Assembly: GCF_905147365.1 (NCBI RefSeq) | Contig: NC_056420.1 | Coordinates: forward strand, 9,806,001-9,870,000 | Direction: 5' to 3' | From: Aricia agestis | Lineage: Eukaryota; Arthropoda; Insecta; Lepidoptera; Lycaenidae | Length of the DNA stretch: 64,000 bases | Part shown: one piece after another, positions 21,282-31,553 of the stretch | Layout: the number at the start of each line of letters is the position of its first letter | How positions within the stretch are numbered: the stretch's first letter is position 1 | Made by a program: the position numbers and the translations under genes | The notes under the pieces: generated by a model | The model's input: the letters and a program-made list of their open reading frames with translations, nothing else | Databases searched by the model: none | Told to the model about the DNA's origin: nothing

Positions 21282-23864
21282 ATGTTTGAATCTCTAGATG
21301 ATAGTTTTATATCTATTTCGGGCTCCTCGAGTTGCAGTGACGATAGCTTTCACAGTACTTGTTCTGATCATTTACTTTCTACACTTAGTTCTCACTTCTC
21401 TAACAACTTAAAGAATTTTAATATTATACACTTGAACGCTCAAAGTATTCCGGCGCACTTTTCCGAACTTCTTAACTCATTTGACTCTCAATCATTCATT
21501 GACGCTATCCTTATTTCCGAATCTTGGTTCAAACCCTGTCTACCTTCCACTTCTTACTCTTTACCCGGTTACCATCTCATTAGAAATGACCGTATAGGTA
21601 GACCAGGTGGTGGGGTTGCAATCTACCTTAAATCTAATATTAAATATAAAATTTTGAGATCATCAGCACAACCTCCTTCAGCCGATGATACTGAACACCT
21701 TATTTTAGAAATAGCAAATGGCGTGTCTAAAATATTGCTTGGGGTATTCTACAGTCCTAATCTCTCCGTCAATTATTTTACTGCCTTCGAAAAATTGCTC
21801 GATGAATTTATTCCTTCTTATGAGCACATTATTTTGATGGGAGATTTTAACACTTGTCTCCTAAAAGACGATTATCGTTCTAAAAAACTTATCTCTATCA
21901 TTAACTCATTTAATCTAAATACTCTTCCTCTGCAAGCCACGCATCACTATCCTCATTCCACACCATCACTTCTTGATCTTATGTTTGTTTCTTCACTTCA
22001 CCTTGTAGACTCTTACGGCCAATGTCCAGCGCAAGGATTTTCTTACCATGACTGCATATTCCTCTCATACAAATTTCGTCTAGCTAAAACCAAGCCCAAA
22101 GTTGTCTTGCATCGGTCCTTTAAAAATATCGACATAGACAGTCTCCGCGAGGATGCTGAAAATGTGGACTGGGAAGAGATAACCAATGCTGATTCGATTG
22201 ACGAAAAAACTTTTATATTTGAGAGTAGAATCATCGAACTCTTTGATAAACATGCACCGTTACGCCCTGTTAAAATAAAGCACCTTCCAGCGCCATGGCT
22301 AACAGACGATATTAAATCCTTAATAAATAAAAAAAATCGTGCAAAAGCTAAATTACGCCAAACACATTCTGATGTCGACAAATTAGCCTATAATAAACTC
22401 CGCAATCGCTGCAACACAATGTGCAGAGATGCGCAAAAACGTCACATTCAATCGTGTGTCGAAAATGGTGACCAAGCTAAAGTATGGAGGTTTTTAAAGT
22501 CACTTGGAGTTGGCAAAGATCCTAAAACCTCAATTTCGTCCAGCATTGATTTAGATCTCTTAAATAGTCATTTTGCTAACCCCGCACATGTCTACGATAC
22601 TCACAAAAAAGCTCACACAAGTCATACTATATCTAACTTACCTATACCAGATTACCCCCCATTTTCATTTAAGGATTTATCTATCAGTGATGTTAAAAAG
22701 GCTGTTCTGTCAATTTCATCTAAGGCTGTGGGTAGTGACAACATTGGGCGTAACATGATAGTTCCATTGCTTGACACATTATCACCAGTCCTCGTCCATA
22801 TCCTTAATTTTTCCCTCAAAACCTCTGCTTTTCCTAGCTCTTGGAAAGATTCTTATATAATTCCTCTGCCCAAGAAATCTAGTCCCCTATATTTCTCTGA
22901 TTACCGCCCAATTTCAATACTTCCTTTCCTCTCGAAAATCCTTGAACGTTTAGTACAGCAACAACTATGCTCTTTCCTTAATTTAAATAATATATTAAAT
23001 CCTCTGCAATCAGGTTTTCGCCCCGGCCATAGTACTTCTACAGCCTTAGTTAAAATTACTGATGACATTCGTCATGGCATGGATAACCAAAATCTAACTA
23101 TTCTCATCCTTTTGGACTTTAGCAATGCTTTCAATACAGTAGACCATGACATTTTATTACTCCTTCTTAGATCGCTCAATCTATCTCCTGAGGCCGTCAA
23201 CTGGTTCCGCAGCTTCCTACAAGGACGCCGGCAGCGTGTTAAAATTGACAATAAAATTTCCTCATGGTGTGATGTATTTGCAGGCGTGCCCCAAGGTAGC
23301 GTGTTATCTCCTCTTCTATTTTCCATTTTCATAAACTCTGTTTCACAAATAATTTCTTCTTTCTACCATATGTATGCAGACGACTTACAAATCTATAGAC
23401 AGGCCTTACTTTCCTCACTTTCTAACGTGATTGCTCAACTTAATACTGACTTGTCAGAAATACTAAAGTGGAGCAATTATTACGGTCTTAATCTCAACCC
23501 GAAAAAAACCCAGTGCATCATCATTGGTAGCAGGCAGCTGATTGCTAAAGTCGACTGGGCTAACTTACCAGAAATAATTCTTGACGGGGCTATCATCCCC
23601 TATAGCTCCTCCGTTCGCAACCTCGGTATATACTTTGACCGCAGTCTTTCATGGAACACCCAAACTCAAGAACTCCGCAAGAAGCTCCTCGCTGCCACTG
23701 CTTCTCTCAGACGCCTCAGTTACTTCCTTCCTGTATCAACCAAAATCTCATTAGTTCACGCTCTACTCTTTCCCATCCTAGATTACGCAGATGTCTGCTA
23801 CAGTGATCTAAATGATCAACTTCTTTCTTCCCTTGAACATATGTATTTATTTTATTCGGTATAA
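21282..23864 (+). CDS. LINE ORF2: AP endonuclease plus reverse transcriptase (860 aa)
   Basis: The first ATG is at 21282 (MFESLDDSF). The N-terminal AP endonuclease shows HLNAQSIPAHF, ISESWF, RPGGGVAIYLK, GDFN and SYHDC. The RT shows YRPISILPFLSKILE, SGFRPGHSTSTAL, the motif A aspartate in LILLDFSNAF, GVPQGSVLSPLLF and the catalytic YADD, then NPKKTQC and VRNLGIYFD. Catalytic motifs look intact and the frame has no stop for 860 codons. It ends abruptly (SSLEHMYLFYSV) where related proteins continue for perhaps another 80-100 residues, so the C-terminus appears deleted. The enzyme nicks target DNA and primes reverse transcription of its own RNA. Assignment between Jockey and CR1 clades is uncertain. 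Confidence 0.85.
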   Translation: MFESLDDSFISISGSSSCSDDSFHSTCSDHLLSTLSSHFSNNLKNFNIIHLNAQSIPAHFSELLNSFDSQSFIDAILISESWFKPCLPSTSYSLPGYHLIRNDRIGRPGGGVAIYLKSNIKYKILRSSAQPPSADDTEHLILEIANGVSKILLGVFYSPNLSVNYFTAFEKLLDEFIPSYEHIILMGDFNTCLLKDDYRSKKLISIINSFNLNTLPLQATHHYPHSTPSLLDLMFVSSLHLVDSYGQCPAQGFSYHDCIFLSYKFRLAKTKPKVVLHRSFKNIDIDSLREDAENVDWEEITNADSIDEKTFIFESRIIELFDKHAPLRPVKIKHLPAPWLTDDIKSLINKKNRAKAKLRQTHSDVDKLAYNKLRNRCNTMCRDAQKRHIQSCVENGDQAKVWRFLKSLGVGKDPKTSISSSIDLDLLNSHFANPAHVYDTHKKAHTSHTISNLPIPDYPPFSFKDLSISDVKKAVLSISSKAVGSDNIGRNMIVPLLDTLSPVLVHILNFSLKTSAFPSSWKDSYIIPLPKKSSPLYFSDYRPISILPFLSKILERLVQQQLCSFLNLNNILNPLQSGFRPGHSTSTALVKITDDIRHGMDNQNLTILILLDFSNAFNTVDHDILLLLLRSLNLSPEAVNWFRSFLQGRRQRVKIDNKISSWCDVFAGVPQGSVLSPLLFSIFINSVSQIISSFYHMYADDLQIYRQALLSSLSNVIAQLNTDLSEILKWSNYYGLNLNPKKTQCIIIGSRQLIAKVDWANLPEIILDGAIIPYSSSVRNLGIYFDRSLSWNTQTQELRKKLLAATASLRRLSYFLPVSTKISLVHALLFPILDYADVCYSDLNDQLLSSLEHMYLFYSV

Positions 23865-24088
23865 AGTATCTATTATATTTATTTGTGTATTATATTTATT
23901 TATTTATATACTAATAGTATCTTATCTTATTTTTATTTTAAATATTTTTAGTTATATTTTATGGTTGCCTGGTAGAGACTGCTTCCAGCAGTAAGGCCGC
24001 CAATTCAAACTATTTCTGTTTTTGTAACGTGTGTAAATTGATCTGTTTTGTTTGTTTGAATAAAGAGTTTTTTTATTTATTTATTTAT
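21282..24088 (+). mobile_element. Non-LTR retrotransposon (Jockey/CR1-type), lacking ORF1
   Basis: A single long ORF with endonuclease and reverse transcriptase is followed by a short 3' UTR, AATAAA at 24059-24064 and a TTTA-repeat tail ending about 24088. The UTR contains GTAGAGACTGCTTCCAGCAG and AAGGCCGCC, like other lepidopteran LINE tails. No separate gag-like ORF1 was found upstream, so the copy is 5'-truncated or belongs to a family without one. The 5' limit given is the first ATG, not a demonstrated element end. Confidence 0.75.
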
Positions 24089-24640
24089 CATGACAACACT
24101 TCTGACATAAGCTCGCTTGCTTTTACGTCAAATACGGCAATTCAATAAACACCAACCAACGAGTAGCTTTTACTGAATAGTTTACATTTTAGTAATTTTA
24201 TTTATTAATATTACATACTTTTTAGTCTTAAATTATATTGCTATTTAGTTGGTTAGTTACTTAATAAGTTATATTTTAGTCTATAGCATATATTTTAGTG
24301 AAAATAATTCGTTATTAAAACCAAAAAACTAAACATTCGAAGTGTCCAAATTTTTGGAAAACGATTAAGTATTCTCAAGTTAATCACGAAGTGATACATA
24401 AGTAAAGACGTAGAGACCTTAGTAATCCATTTAGTGTTAGTGAGGTTTCAGAATAATAACATAAGTGAGGTGTAGTATACCTATATGTCTAGTCAACAAT
24501 AAGGTTTGCATTTGTGCGATGAGCTAAGACTGCATTGATTTAGTACACAAGAAACACATACAAGGTATAAGGAACACAAGTGTTGTGTATAATTACTGTA
24601 AAACAAGTATGAATTTTCACCAAAAACCTACAGGTACAAT
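24089..24640. other. AT-rich intergenic sequence
   Basis: No ORF, hairpin or recognised repeat was found. Confidence 0.4.
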
Positions 24641-24649
24641 CTTATAGTT

Positions 24650-26090
24650 GCATTGTAGGTTTTTGTGTTATTTCACAAACTATTTCCTTGTAAACCTGAA
24701 GTATTTTGGTATATGCATGATAAACACTGCACCAAAGAGGTAAATAATTCAATATTACTTACTTTTAACAAGAATTTTCAGAACACAACCTTTTAAACTT
24801 TAGATGTACGTATAACATGCTCCGGATAAACATTGACACACCTAAACTACTAGAAAAGTTAAATAATTGATATGATATTATCAATCCCAATTAGAATCCC
24901 AATACGACGACCTCTGTGGCTCAGTGGTGAGCGCGTTGGTAGCTCAAGCCGGGGGTCGCGGGTTCGAATCCCGCCGACGGAACGAAAAGTTTTCAATGTT
25001 CCCGGGTCTGGATGTGTATTAAATATGTGTATGATATAATAAAATCTTAAATATATGTATAGTATAAAAGTATTAAATATATTTCCGTTGTCTGGTACCT
25101 GTAACACAAGTCCTTTAGGTACTTAGCACGGGGCCAGACTGACGTGGTGTGAAGCGTCCATAGATATTATTATTATTATTAATTAGCTAAATTCTCATAT
25201 GAGCACTTTTTCATTTATAACTTCTTCTCTTGACTACAATATGGTATTATATGATGGGAATAGTGTAAATCACTAAATTTTACTCAAAAACAAAAACCTA
25301 CATTACAGTACTTTTCCAAAAAAGACTTACTTAATAAGAATTGCATAACAAACATATGGAACTTATGGTTCATAAAACATAATATTATCATAGGAACATA
25401 TATTATTATGTATTAACAAAAATACTTTTGTACTTACCTCAATAATAATAATAAGTATTAGTTTTATATTAAATTAAAACTTAAAATACATGAGGACTTA
25501 CTATGTACTTCTTAGGAACCTATCTTAGGAGCATTTCGTACAATCTTTTGATTGCAGTAGGTCTTTGTGTTATTTCACAAACTATTTCCTTGTAAACCAT
25601 GCATGATAAACGCTGCACCAAAGAGGTAAATTCAAAGGTATTACTTTCTCAATAACAAGAATTTTGAGAACACAACCTTTGAAACTTTAGATTCATGTAT
25701 ATTCACGAATAAATATTGACACACACACATACACCTAAACTACTAGAAAAGTTAAATCATTGATAATATAAAATCCAAATTAGCTAAATTCTCATATGCA
25801 CTTTTTCATTTATAACTTCTCTTGACTACAATATGATATAATATACAATGGGAATAGTCACTAAAACTCAAAAATATAATCCTACATTACTTATAGTACT
25901 TTTTCCAAAAAGACATAACAAAAATTGCATAACAAACATACTTATTGTTCATAAAACATAATATTTTCATTGGAACTTATATTATTATTACCAAAAATTC
26001 TTTTGTACCTGAATAATAATAATATTAGTTTTATATTATTACATTAAAATTTAAAATACATGAGGACTTTAGTAAGTCCTCATGTATTAT
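24650..26090. repeat. Tandem segmental duplication of an AT-rich segment, first copy split by a SINE
   Basis: Copy 1 (24650-24890 plus 25185-25500) and copy 2 (25555-26090) share long blocks: GTGTTATTTCACAAACTATT, CTGCACCAAAGAGGTAAAT, CACCTAAACTACTAGAAAAG and TTAGCTAAATTCTCATATG. The order is the same and the orientation direct. Copy 2 lacks the SINE, so the duplication came first. No coding potential. Confidence 0.7.
24893..25180 (+). mobile_element. tRNA-derived SINE
   Basis: The RNA polymerase III A box TGGCTCAGTGG (24917-24927) and B box GGTTCGAATCC (24961-24971) have tRNA spacing, but the tRNA fold is degenerate and a long non-tRNA body follows, ending in (ATT)n near 25165-25180. AATTAG occurs at both borders as a probable target duplication. 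It is not a functional tRNA gene. Confidence 0.8.
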
Positions 26091-26874
26091 ACATTTTAAA
26101 AAGATGTGGTCGTTTTAGGGACCTATCAGACAGAGTGGTCACGCGTTGAAGCATTTGCGTTGGAGCAGTCAGTGTGTGACTGAGGAGCAATTCTGACACA
26201 TTCAGAACTCCTCCTGTGTGAGTATATAGAGATACTCACACGGGAGGCATTCTACAACATAATACAACACAAAGAACACAAAACCCTTGACCGCTCTCTG
26301 TCTGAGATATCCCAGGCAATTTCCCATAGTTGCAACTTGCAATGCAGTTTCTAATTGTTATTGGTTTGCCAAATAAAAGTCTGAAATTATAATATTGTTT
26401 TTATCTTTCATCAAAAGTTGGTATTTGAACTCCTTTAATAATAATAAATTAATATTTACACAAGGGATATTTGATTCATCTTCTTTGATTTTAAGTGACA
26501 AGACCTTGTTTAAGATTTCCGCTGTATAAATATTTTTATAAGTATAATATAAAAGAGATTTAACACTTGCCTATCTGATACTAGGTTGATAATAAGGTGT
26601 AAGACAAATGTAGTACCTATTGATGAAAGCTGTGTATGAATATGTATCTAAGGTAGGTATATTTAAGTGAGAAAATAAATGAAAAAACATTTAAAAACGA
26701 GTATTTATTAAATTTCTTTTAATTAAAGCTTTTGAGTGAATATATATTATCTTCCTAGGACTTCGTCATCATTACACTTGCAATTCTTTATTATAAAATG
26801 TAGTACTTATAGTATCTCAGTGTTAGCAATCATCCTTTATCCTGAAAAATATTTGGTTCAGCGTACACAGTACT
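26091..26874. other. AT-rich spacer before the DIRS element
   Basis: No gene was found. There is one small hairpin at 26212-26246 (TGTGTGAGTAT against ATACTCACAC). The stretch ends at the left DIRS terminus. Confidence 0.35.
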
Positions 26875-27106
26875 AATTATACTCGTGTTTCGTCCTCGAG
26901 ATTAGTATAATTAGAATATGAACACACAGTAGTAGTAGCTAGTGTCTCCGCTTCAATCACTATGTTTAGAGGTTATAACTCTAAAAAAAAAATATTTAAA
27001 AAAACTTACAGTTGGTCTCTGGTATATACTCTATGGTTTGCTCGCTTTTCCTGTTCCGGTGGACTCCATTTTCCTCCTTCGGCCAACGGCGTTGATTCGA
27101 CTTCAT
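26875..27106 (+). repeat. DIRS left inverted terminal repeat
   Basis: Starts AATTATACTCGTGTTTCG and is complementary to 31750-31958 from GAGATTAGTATAATTAG inward. Its outer 23 bp differ from the right terminus (TCGTCCTCG here, TCGTCCGAAG there). Confidence 0.85.
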
Positions 27107-27168
27107 AAAGTATTTAGTGCTCGTCCGCTACACTAAATTCCGCGTTCGTGCTAAAATCTGTTAAAAAA

Positions 27169-28786
27169 ATGCCAAAAAGGCGTAACCAAGATAAATTGGA
27201 TCTAGTTTTTAAAAAATTACGTAAGTTGGAAAAACATTTTAAGCGCGATCGCCATGTTGAACAGGAAGATTCTTCTAGTCAGTGTTCTAGCTCTAGTTCC
27301 AGCTCTTCATCTAAATCAGATTCTCCGATGGAAGAAACACCAGGACCATCATATGGTATGCAGATAACTCATAATATTAATAACGTCCCTCGGGACTTCA
27401 AATTTTTTCCAGCACCCACGTGTTGCCTCGACACGTGGAAAGTTTTTCAGCATGCATAAATATAACAATATATTGGGCATAATTATGAAAGATCCGCCTT
27501 CTCGCGTCACAGACGCGAGACAGTGATTTATAACGGAGTCTTGCTATGCAGCGCTTTTTAAATGGCATGAAATACAATGGAGCACGTGGTCGGTCTACCC
27601 GACGGCAAAGGCATGCATACGCTATAGCCTTTAACCGGTTTCTCGCGTCACAACAGCTATCGCTTGAGCTGTAGGCGCGGTGTGTCCGTTAACGACGGTT
27701 TTCAGATAATAACATGCCTTTAACCGGTTTCTCGCGTCTCAACAATCTTTGCTTGTAAAGACGCGGTGATCTTCCGTTCACGACGGGTTTCAGAATATAA
27801 TATGGCTATAACCGTTTTCTCACGTCACAACAGCTGCATTGGCTTGGATAGACGTGGTGATTTACGACGGTTTGTATCTTATTTCAGGTAATATGGCTAA
27901 TGAGCCTAGCCAAAATGTGCTTCCCCAGACGTGTTACGCTGCTGTAGAGCCTCAATTAGAGGTTCAAATCAATTCTGATGTAAATTTGCTTCCAAGTACA
28001 AGCAATATTAATGAAACTGGTGAAAACCAGGGCACAAATGATGATTTTTCAGAAATCTTGGGCGAAGATCCGTCTACTTCTGTTGCATATGGCCCAGATA
28101 TCCACAAAGAAGTAGCTTCTAGATTCACCTACATAGCCACTAAAGGGCTAGATAAAGAAGCACGAAAAAATCTAGTAGAAAAGTTTCAAATACCCAATAA
28201 TTCTAAATTCATAGCTGCACCAAAGCTTAATGCTGAACTAAAAGCTGCCATAATCGACACGGCTGTAAAACGTGACAAGTCTATTGAAATCAAACAATGC
28301 GAGATAGCAGCAGCTATCTCTTCGCTGGGGACTATTATCTCTAATGAAATCAAGTCGGGCTCGGATAAAGAGCTTATACAAAGTCTGATGGACATGGGTC
28401 GACTACTATGTGATATTCAATATAACCAGTCCTTATGCAGAAGAAGCCTTATTTTAGGTCATGTAAGGAAGGAATTAAGAGACCATCTTTCTTCAACTAA
28501 TATAGAGGAAAACCTCTTTGGACAAAATTTTATTGAAACTATAAAAACTGCAAAGGCAGTTTCTAAATCAAGCTCTGATCTTAAACCAGAAGCACGTAGG
28601 AAATTTTTTTCAGCAAGCTCCTCAAGAGGTAATTTAAACTCCAAGGCGAGGCCCACTACTCGCAGGCAGCAGACGGGCCAAACGCCACGCCAACAACAGC
28701 CTGCTGCGGCACGGACCAGACCTGTGACACAGAGAAGGAACGGTCAACCTTACTCGAGGTCATCCAAACAAAACCGCCGTCAGTAG
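27169..28786 (+). CDS. DIRS gag-like ORF1, apparently spliced
   Basis: The first part (ATG 27169, MPKRRNQDKLDLVFKKLRK) is basic, then has a serine run and ETPGPSYG; read unspliced it stops at 27459. The second part (to 28786) contains NMANEPSQNVLP, an alpha-helical core (LMDMGRLLCDIQYNQSLCRR) and a basic, Gln/Arg-rich tail (RRQQTGQTPRQQQ) typical of a nucleic-acid-binding gag C-terminus. A donor G|GTATGC after 27355 and acceptor TTATTTCAG ending at 27887 join the two parts in phase 1 and recreate a Gly codon, giving about 361 aa. Splicing is inferred. The alternative is that the second part starts at its own ATG (27894). Confidence 0.65.
27627..27894 (+). repeat. Three ~89-bp tandem repeats inside the DIRS gag intron
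   Basis: Units begin at 27627, 27716 and 27804 with GCCTTTAACCGGTTTCTCGC or a close variant, and each ends with a TTTCAG-type acceptor (AG at 27705, 27793 and 27887). Only the third acceptor opens the downstream gag frame. A partial related unit (CTTCTCGCGTCAC) is near 27489. Confidence 0.75.
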
Positions 28787-30255
28787 ACGAGGTGTGTTAT
28801 GCAGGTAGACTTTCTTACTTTTATAAACAGTGGAGTTTAATCACTTCTAGCAGTACTATTTTATCTTGGATAAAAGGCTACAAAATTAAATTAAATAAGT
28901 CTATACAACAAAATTTTCCTCAAAGTTCCTCCAATTTATCTATGTTAGATGTAAAGGAATTAGAAGAACATGTTAACAGTCTAATATCAATTGGTGCTGT
29001 ATCACCATGTACTCCTTGTGTCGATCAATTTGTATCCCGGGTTTTTCTAGTTCCTAAACCAAATGGTAAAAAAAGATTTATTTTGAACCTAAAAGAATTT
29101 AATAAATATGTTAATAAGCAACATTTTAAATTGGAGGATATTCGAACGGTGTTAAATCTCATTACCAAAGATTCTTATCTGGCAACACTCGACTTGAAGG
29201 ATGCTTATTTTTTAATTAATGTTCATCCTTCTTCTAGGAAATATCTTCGTTTCTATATTGGTCACCAACTGTATGAGTTCAATGTTTTACCATTTGGATT
29301 ATGTACAGCCCCTTATATTTTCACAAAAATAATGAAGCCAATTGTGAATATCTTAAGATCTAATGGGTTACTGTCTTCAATTTATCTCGATGACTTATTA
29401 CTGATTGGGGCTAGTTATGATGAATGTGCAAGAAACATAGATATTACGAAAAGGTTACTAGTGAACCTAGGGTTTATTATAAACCAAGAAAAAAGTGTTA
29501 TGTATCCATCAAAGACAGTAGAGAGGTGTAAATATCTTAATTTAATGGAAAATAATGATTATAATGAGTACATGACATTACCTAGTTCACTTTTGCCGGA
29601 TTTGAATTGGTGGCTTAGCTCCATAATGTATTCAAATAACAGTATCAAAGATGACAATAACTATTGTCTAGAAATATTCTCTGACGCCTCAACTACGGGG
29701 TGGGGTGCCAGCTGTGGAGACCAAAGGGCTAGCGGCAGATGGTCACAAGAGGAAATTCACTTTCATATAAATCAATTGGAACTTCTTGCAGCATATTTTG
29801 CCCTAAAGATATTCTCAAAAAATTACAGTAACTGTAATATTTTAATGAGGGTTGATAATACAACAGCTATTAGCTACATCAATCGTATGAGAGGTATACA
29901 ATATCCTCATCTTTCAAAGGTAGCAAGGGACATTTGGCAGTGGTGTGAAGTACGTAAATTATTTGTTTTTGCTTCATATATTAAGTCCTCTGATAATATT
30001 ATTGCAGATCAAGAGTCAAGAAGGACCCATCCAGATGTAGAATGGGAGTTGTCTTTACAAGGCTATGAAATATTACTAAAAAATCTTTCAGTAATACCAG
30101 TCATAGATTTATTTGCTACACGAGTAAACAAAAAGTGTGTAAAATTTGTTTCTTGGTTTAATGATCCAGATGCTTTTACAATAGATGCTTTTACATTAGA
30201 TTGGTCCAAAATTGGTATTTTTTTATGCGTTTCCTCCAGTAGCAATTATTCCTAA
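28633..30255 (+). CDS. DIRS pol: reverse transcriptase and RNase H
   Basis: The frame is open from 28633, overlapping gag by about 154 nt in the -1 frame, and has no upstream ATG; translation may use frameshifting, splicing or a later start. RT motifs: VPKPNGKKRFILNL, ATLDLKDAYF (motif A), LPFGLCTAPYIF (motif B) and SIYLDDLLLIG (motif C, YLDD). RNase H: EIFSDASTTGWGA, QLELLAAYFAL, RVDNTTAISY and SSDNIIADQESR. It then enters VIDLFATRVNKK...DAFT, the start of the segment described as methyltransferase-like in DIRS elements, and is cut off by a frameshift at 30218-30224. Catalytic residues appear intact. Confidence 0.85.
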   Translation, partial: FKLQGEAHYSQAADGPNATPTTACCGTDQTCDTEKERSTLLEVIQTKPPSVDEVCYAGRLSYFYKQWSLITSSSTILSWIKGYKIKLNKSIQQNFPQSSSNLSMLDVKELEEHVNSLISIGAVSPCTPCVDQFVSRVFLVPKPNGKKRFILNLKEFNKYVNKQHFKLEDIRTVLNLITKDSYLATLDLKDAYFLINVHPSSRKYLRFYIGHQLYEFNVLPFGLCTAPYIFTKIMKPIVNILRSNGLLSSIYLDDLLLIGASYDECARNIDITKRLLVNLGFIINQEKSVMYPSKTVERCKYLNLMENNDYNEYMTLPSSLLPDLNWWLSSIMYSNNSIKDDNNYCLEIFSDASTTGWGASCGDQRASGRWSQEEIHFHINQLELLAAYFALKIFSKNYSNCNILMRVDNTTAISYINRMRGIQYPHLSKVARDIWQWCEVRKLFVFASYIKSSDNIIADQESRRTHPDVEWELSLQGYEILLKNLSVIPVIDLFATRVNKKCVKFVSWFNDPDAFTIDAFTLDWSKIGIFLCVSSSSNYS

Positions 30256-30502
30256 AGTATTAAGAAAAATTATTGTAGACAAGGCTGAGGGTATTGTGGT
30301 TGTTCCACTGTGGCCTACACAACCCTGGTACCCTATGTTCTTACGCTTGCTAGCTTCTAAATTAGTATATATTGATTGTAATAACTTCTATATTCCTGAT
30401 TCCAGCCATCGGAACATCCACAGAAACATTACCCTGGTTGCAGGGATTTTGTCAGGACAGCGTTGTTACAACGAGAAATCCCAAGTGTTTCAGCTGATAT
30501 AA
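30212..30502 (+). CDS. DIRS pol C-terminal continuation, frameshifted
   Basis: This frame carries FFYAFPPVAIIPKVLRKI and GIVVVPLWPTQPWYP, the natural continuation of pol in DIRS proteins. It lies in the +1 frame relative to 30255, and the shift coincides with a run of seven T (30218-30224), so a one-base indel or slippage site is likely. The end overlaps the start of the recombinase ORF, an overlap commonly seen in DIRS elements. Confidence 0.7.
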   Translation: MVFFYAFPPVAIIPKVLRKIIVDKAEGIVVVPLWPTQPWYPMFLRLLASKLVYIDCNNFYIPDSSHRNIHRNITLVAGILSGQRCYNEKSQVFQLI

Positions 30503-31407
30503 TTTTAGCTTCTATATCAGAAAGTACCTTAAAACAATATGATGTATGCTACAAAAAATGGTATGATTTTTGTGTTACTAATATGATAAATATGTTTGAA
30601 CCTTCAGTTCCTATGATTATACAATTTCTTACCAAGATTTTTGTAGATGGTGCCCAATATGGGACTATCAATTCATATAGATCTGCTCTTTCTTTTATCA
30701 TTAAAAAATTACCTGATGATGATAGGATTTCCAGGTTTTGTAAGGGTGTGTTTAAATTAAGACCGTCATTACCACGTTATACCTTTACTTGGGATGCAGG
30801 TGTCACAATTAACTATTTAGCAACATTATTTCCAAATGAAAATTTGACACTTGAACAGTTAACTAAGAAGTGTGTTACTCTGTTGGCCCTAGTCACTGCA
30901 CACAGAGTGCAAACATTGTCGAAAATTAAATTAAATGAAATAGTCTATTGTAATGATAAAATAATGATTAAAATCTGTGATTTAATCAAAACTTCAAGAC
31001 CAGGTATGAAACAACCATTATTATACCTACCTTATTATTGTGAACGTCCTGAGATTTGTCCTGCTAGTACATTAAGAGCTTACATAGACAGGTCTAAAGA
31101 TATTATAAGACCAGAAAATTATCTTTTTGTCAGCTTTAGAAAACCATATAAAAATGTATCTCCTCAGACGCTCTCTCGTTGGATTAAAATTACATTACAG
31201 GATAGTGGGATTGACGTTTCCATATTTAAGTCTCACAGTACAAGACATGCAGCAACTTCTATGGCCAAGAAAATGGGCATTAATATAGATAATATCAGAC
31301 AAGCTGCTGGATGGAGCGGCAATTCCTCTACCTTTGCTAGGTTCTATGATAGACCTATTATTGACAAAGACAACCTGGCTTTGGCAAATACGCTGTGTTC
31401 CTTATAA
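30463..31407 (+). CDS. DIRS tyrosine recombinase
   Basis: The reading frame is open upstream of 30463 as well (including the segment CRDFVRTALLQREIPSVS), so the true start may be earlier or the protein may be made by read-through from pol. The N-terminal SAM-like domain contains SISESTLKQYDVCYKKWYDF. The catalytic domain shows the first Arg in VTAHRVQTLSKIKL, the H-x-x-R box in SHSTRHAATSMAKKMG, the GWSG motif and the nucleophile Tyr in TFARFYDRP. It is about 314 aa, full length and uninterrupted. It replaces the DDE integrase of LTR elements and inserts the circular intermediate without target duplication. Confidence 0.9.
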   Translation: MLQREIPSVSADIILASISESTLKQYDVCYKKWYDFCVTNMINMFEPSVPMIIQFLTKIFVDGAQYGTINSYRSALSFIIKKLPDDDRISRFCKGVFKLRPSLPRYTFTWDAGVTINYLATLFPNENLTLEQLTKKCVTLLALVTAHRVQTLSKIKLNEIVYCNDKIMIKICDLIKTSRPGMKQPLLYLPYYCERPEICPASTLRAYIDRSKDIIRPENYLFVSFRKPYKNVSPQTLSRWIKITLQDSGIDVSIFKSHSTRHAATSMAKKMGINIDNIRQAAGWSGNSSTFARFYDRPIIDKDNLALANTLCSL

Positions 31408-31553
31408 GGTTATATAAATAATAGAACTAAAATTATCTATTTGTTTATGTTCATTTATTACATATTATGTATTACAGTGTTGTTTTATGGTTTTATATAT
31501 ATTTCAAATATAAAGTATTGTACATGATTTGTGATATTTATTACTCTAAACAT

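Noticed and set aside
24900..24990. tRNA gene suggested by A and B boxes
   Set aside because: The boxes continue into a SINE body with an ATT-repeat tail and flanking duplication, and acceptor-stem pairing is not maintained.
27839..27893. Start of the second gag ORF upstream of its ATG
   Set aside because: These codons belong to the third ~89-bp repeat unit and are better explained as intron sequence ending at the acceptor at 27887.
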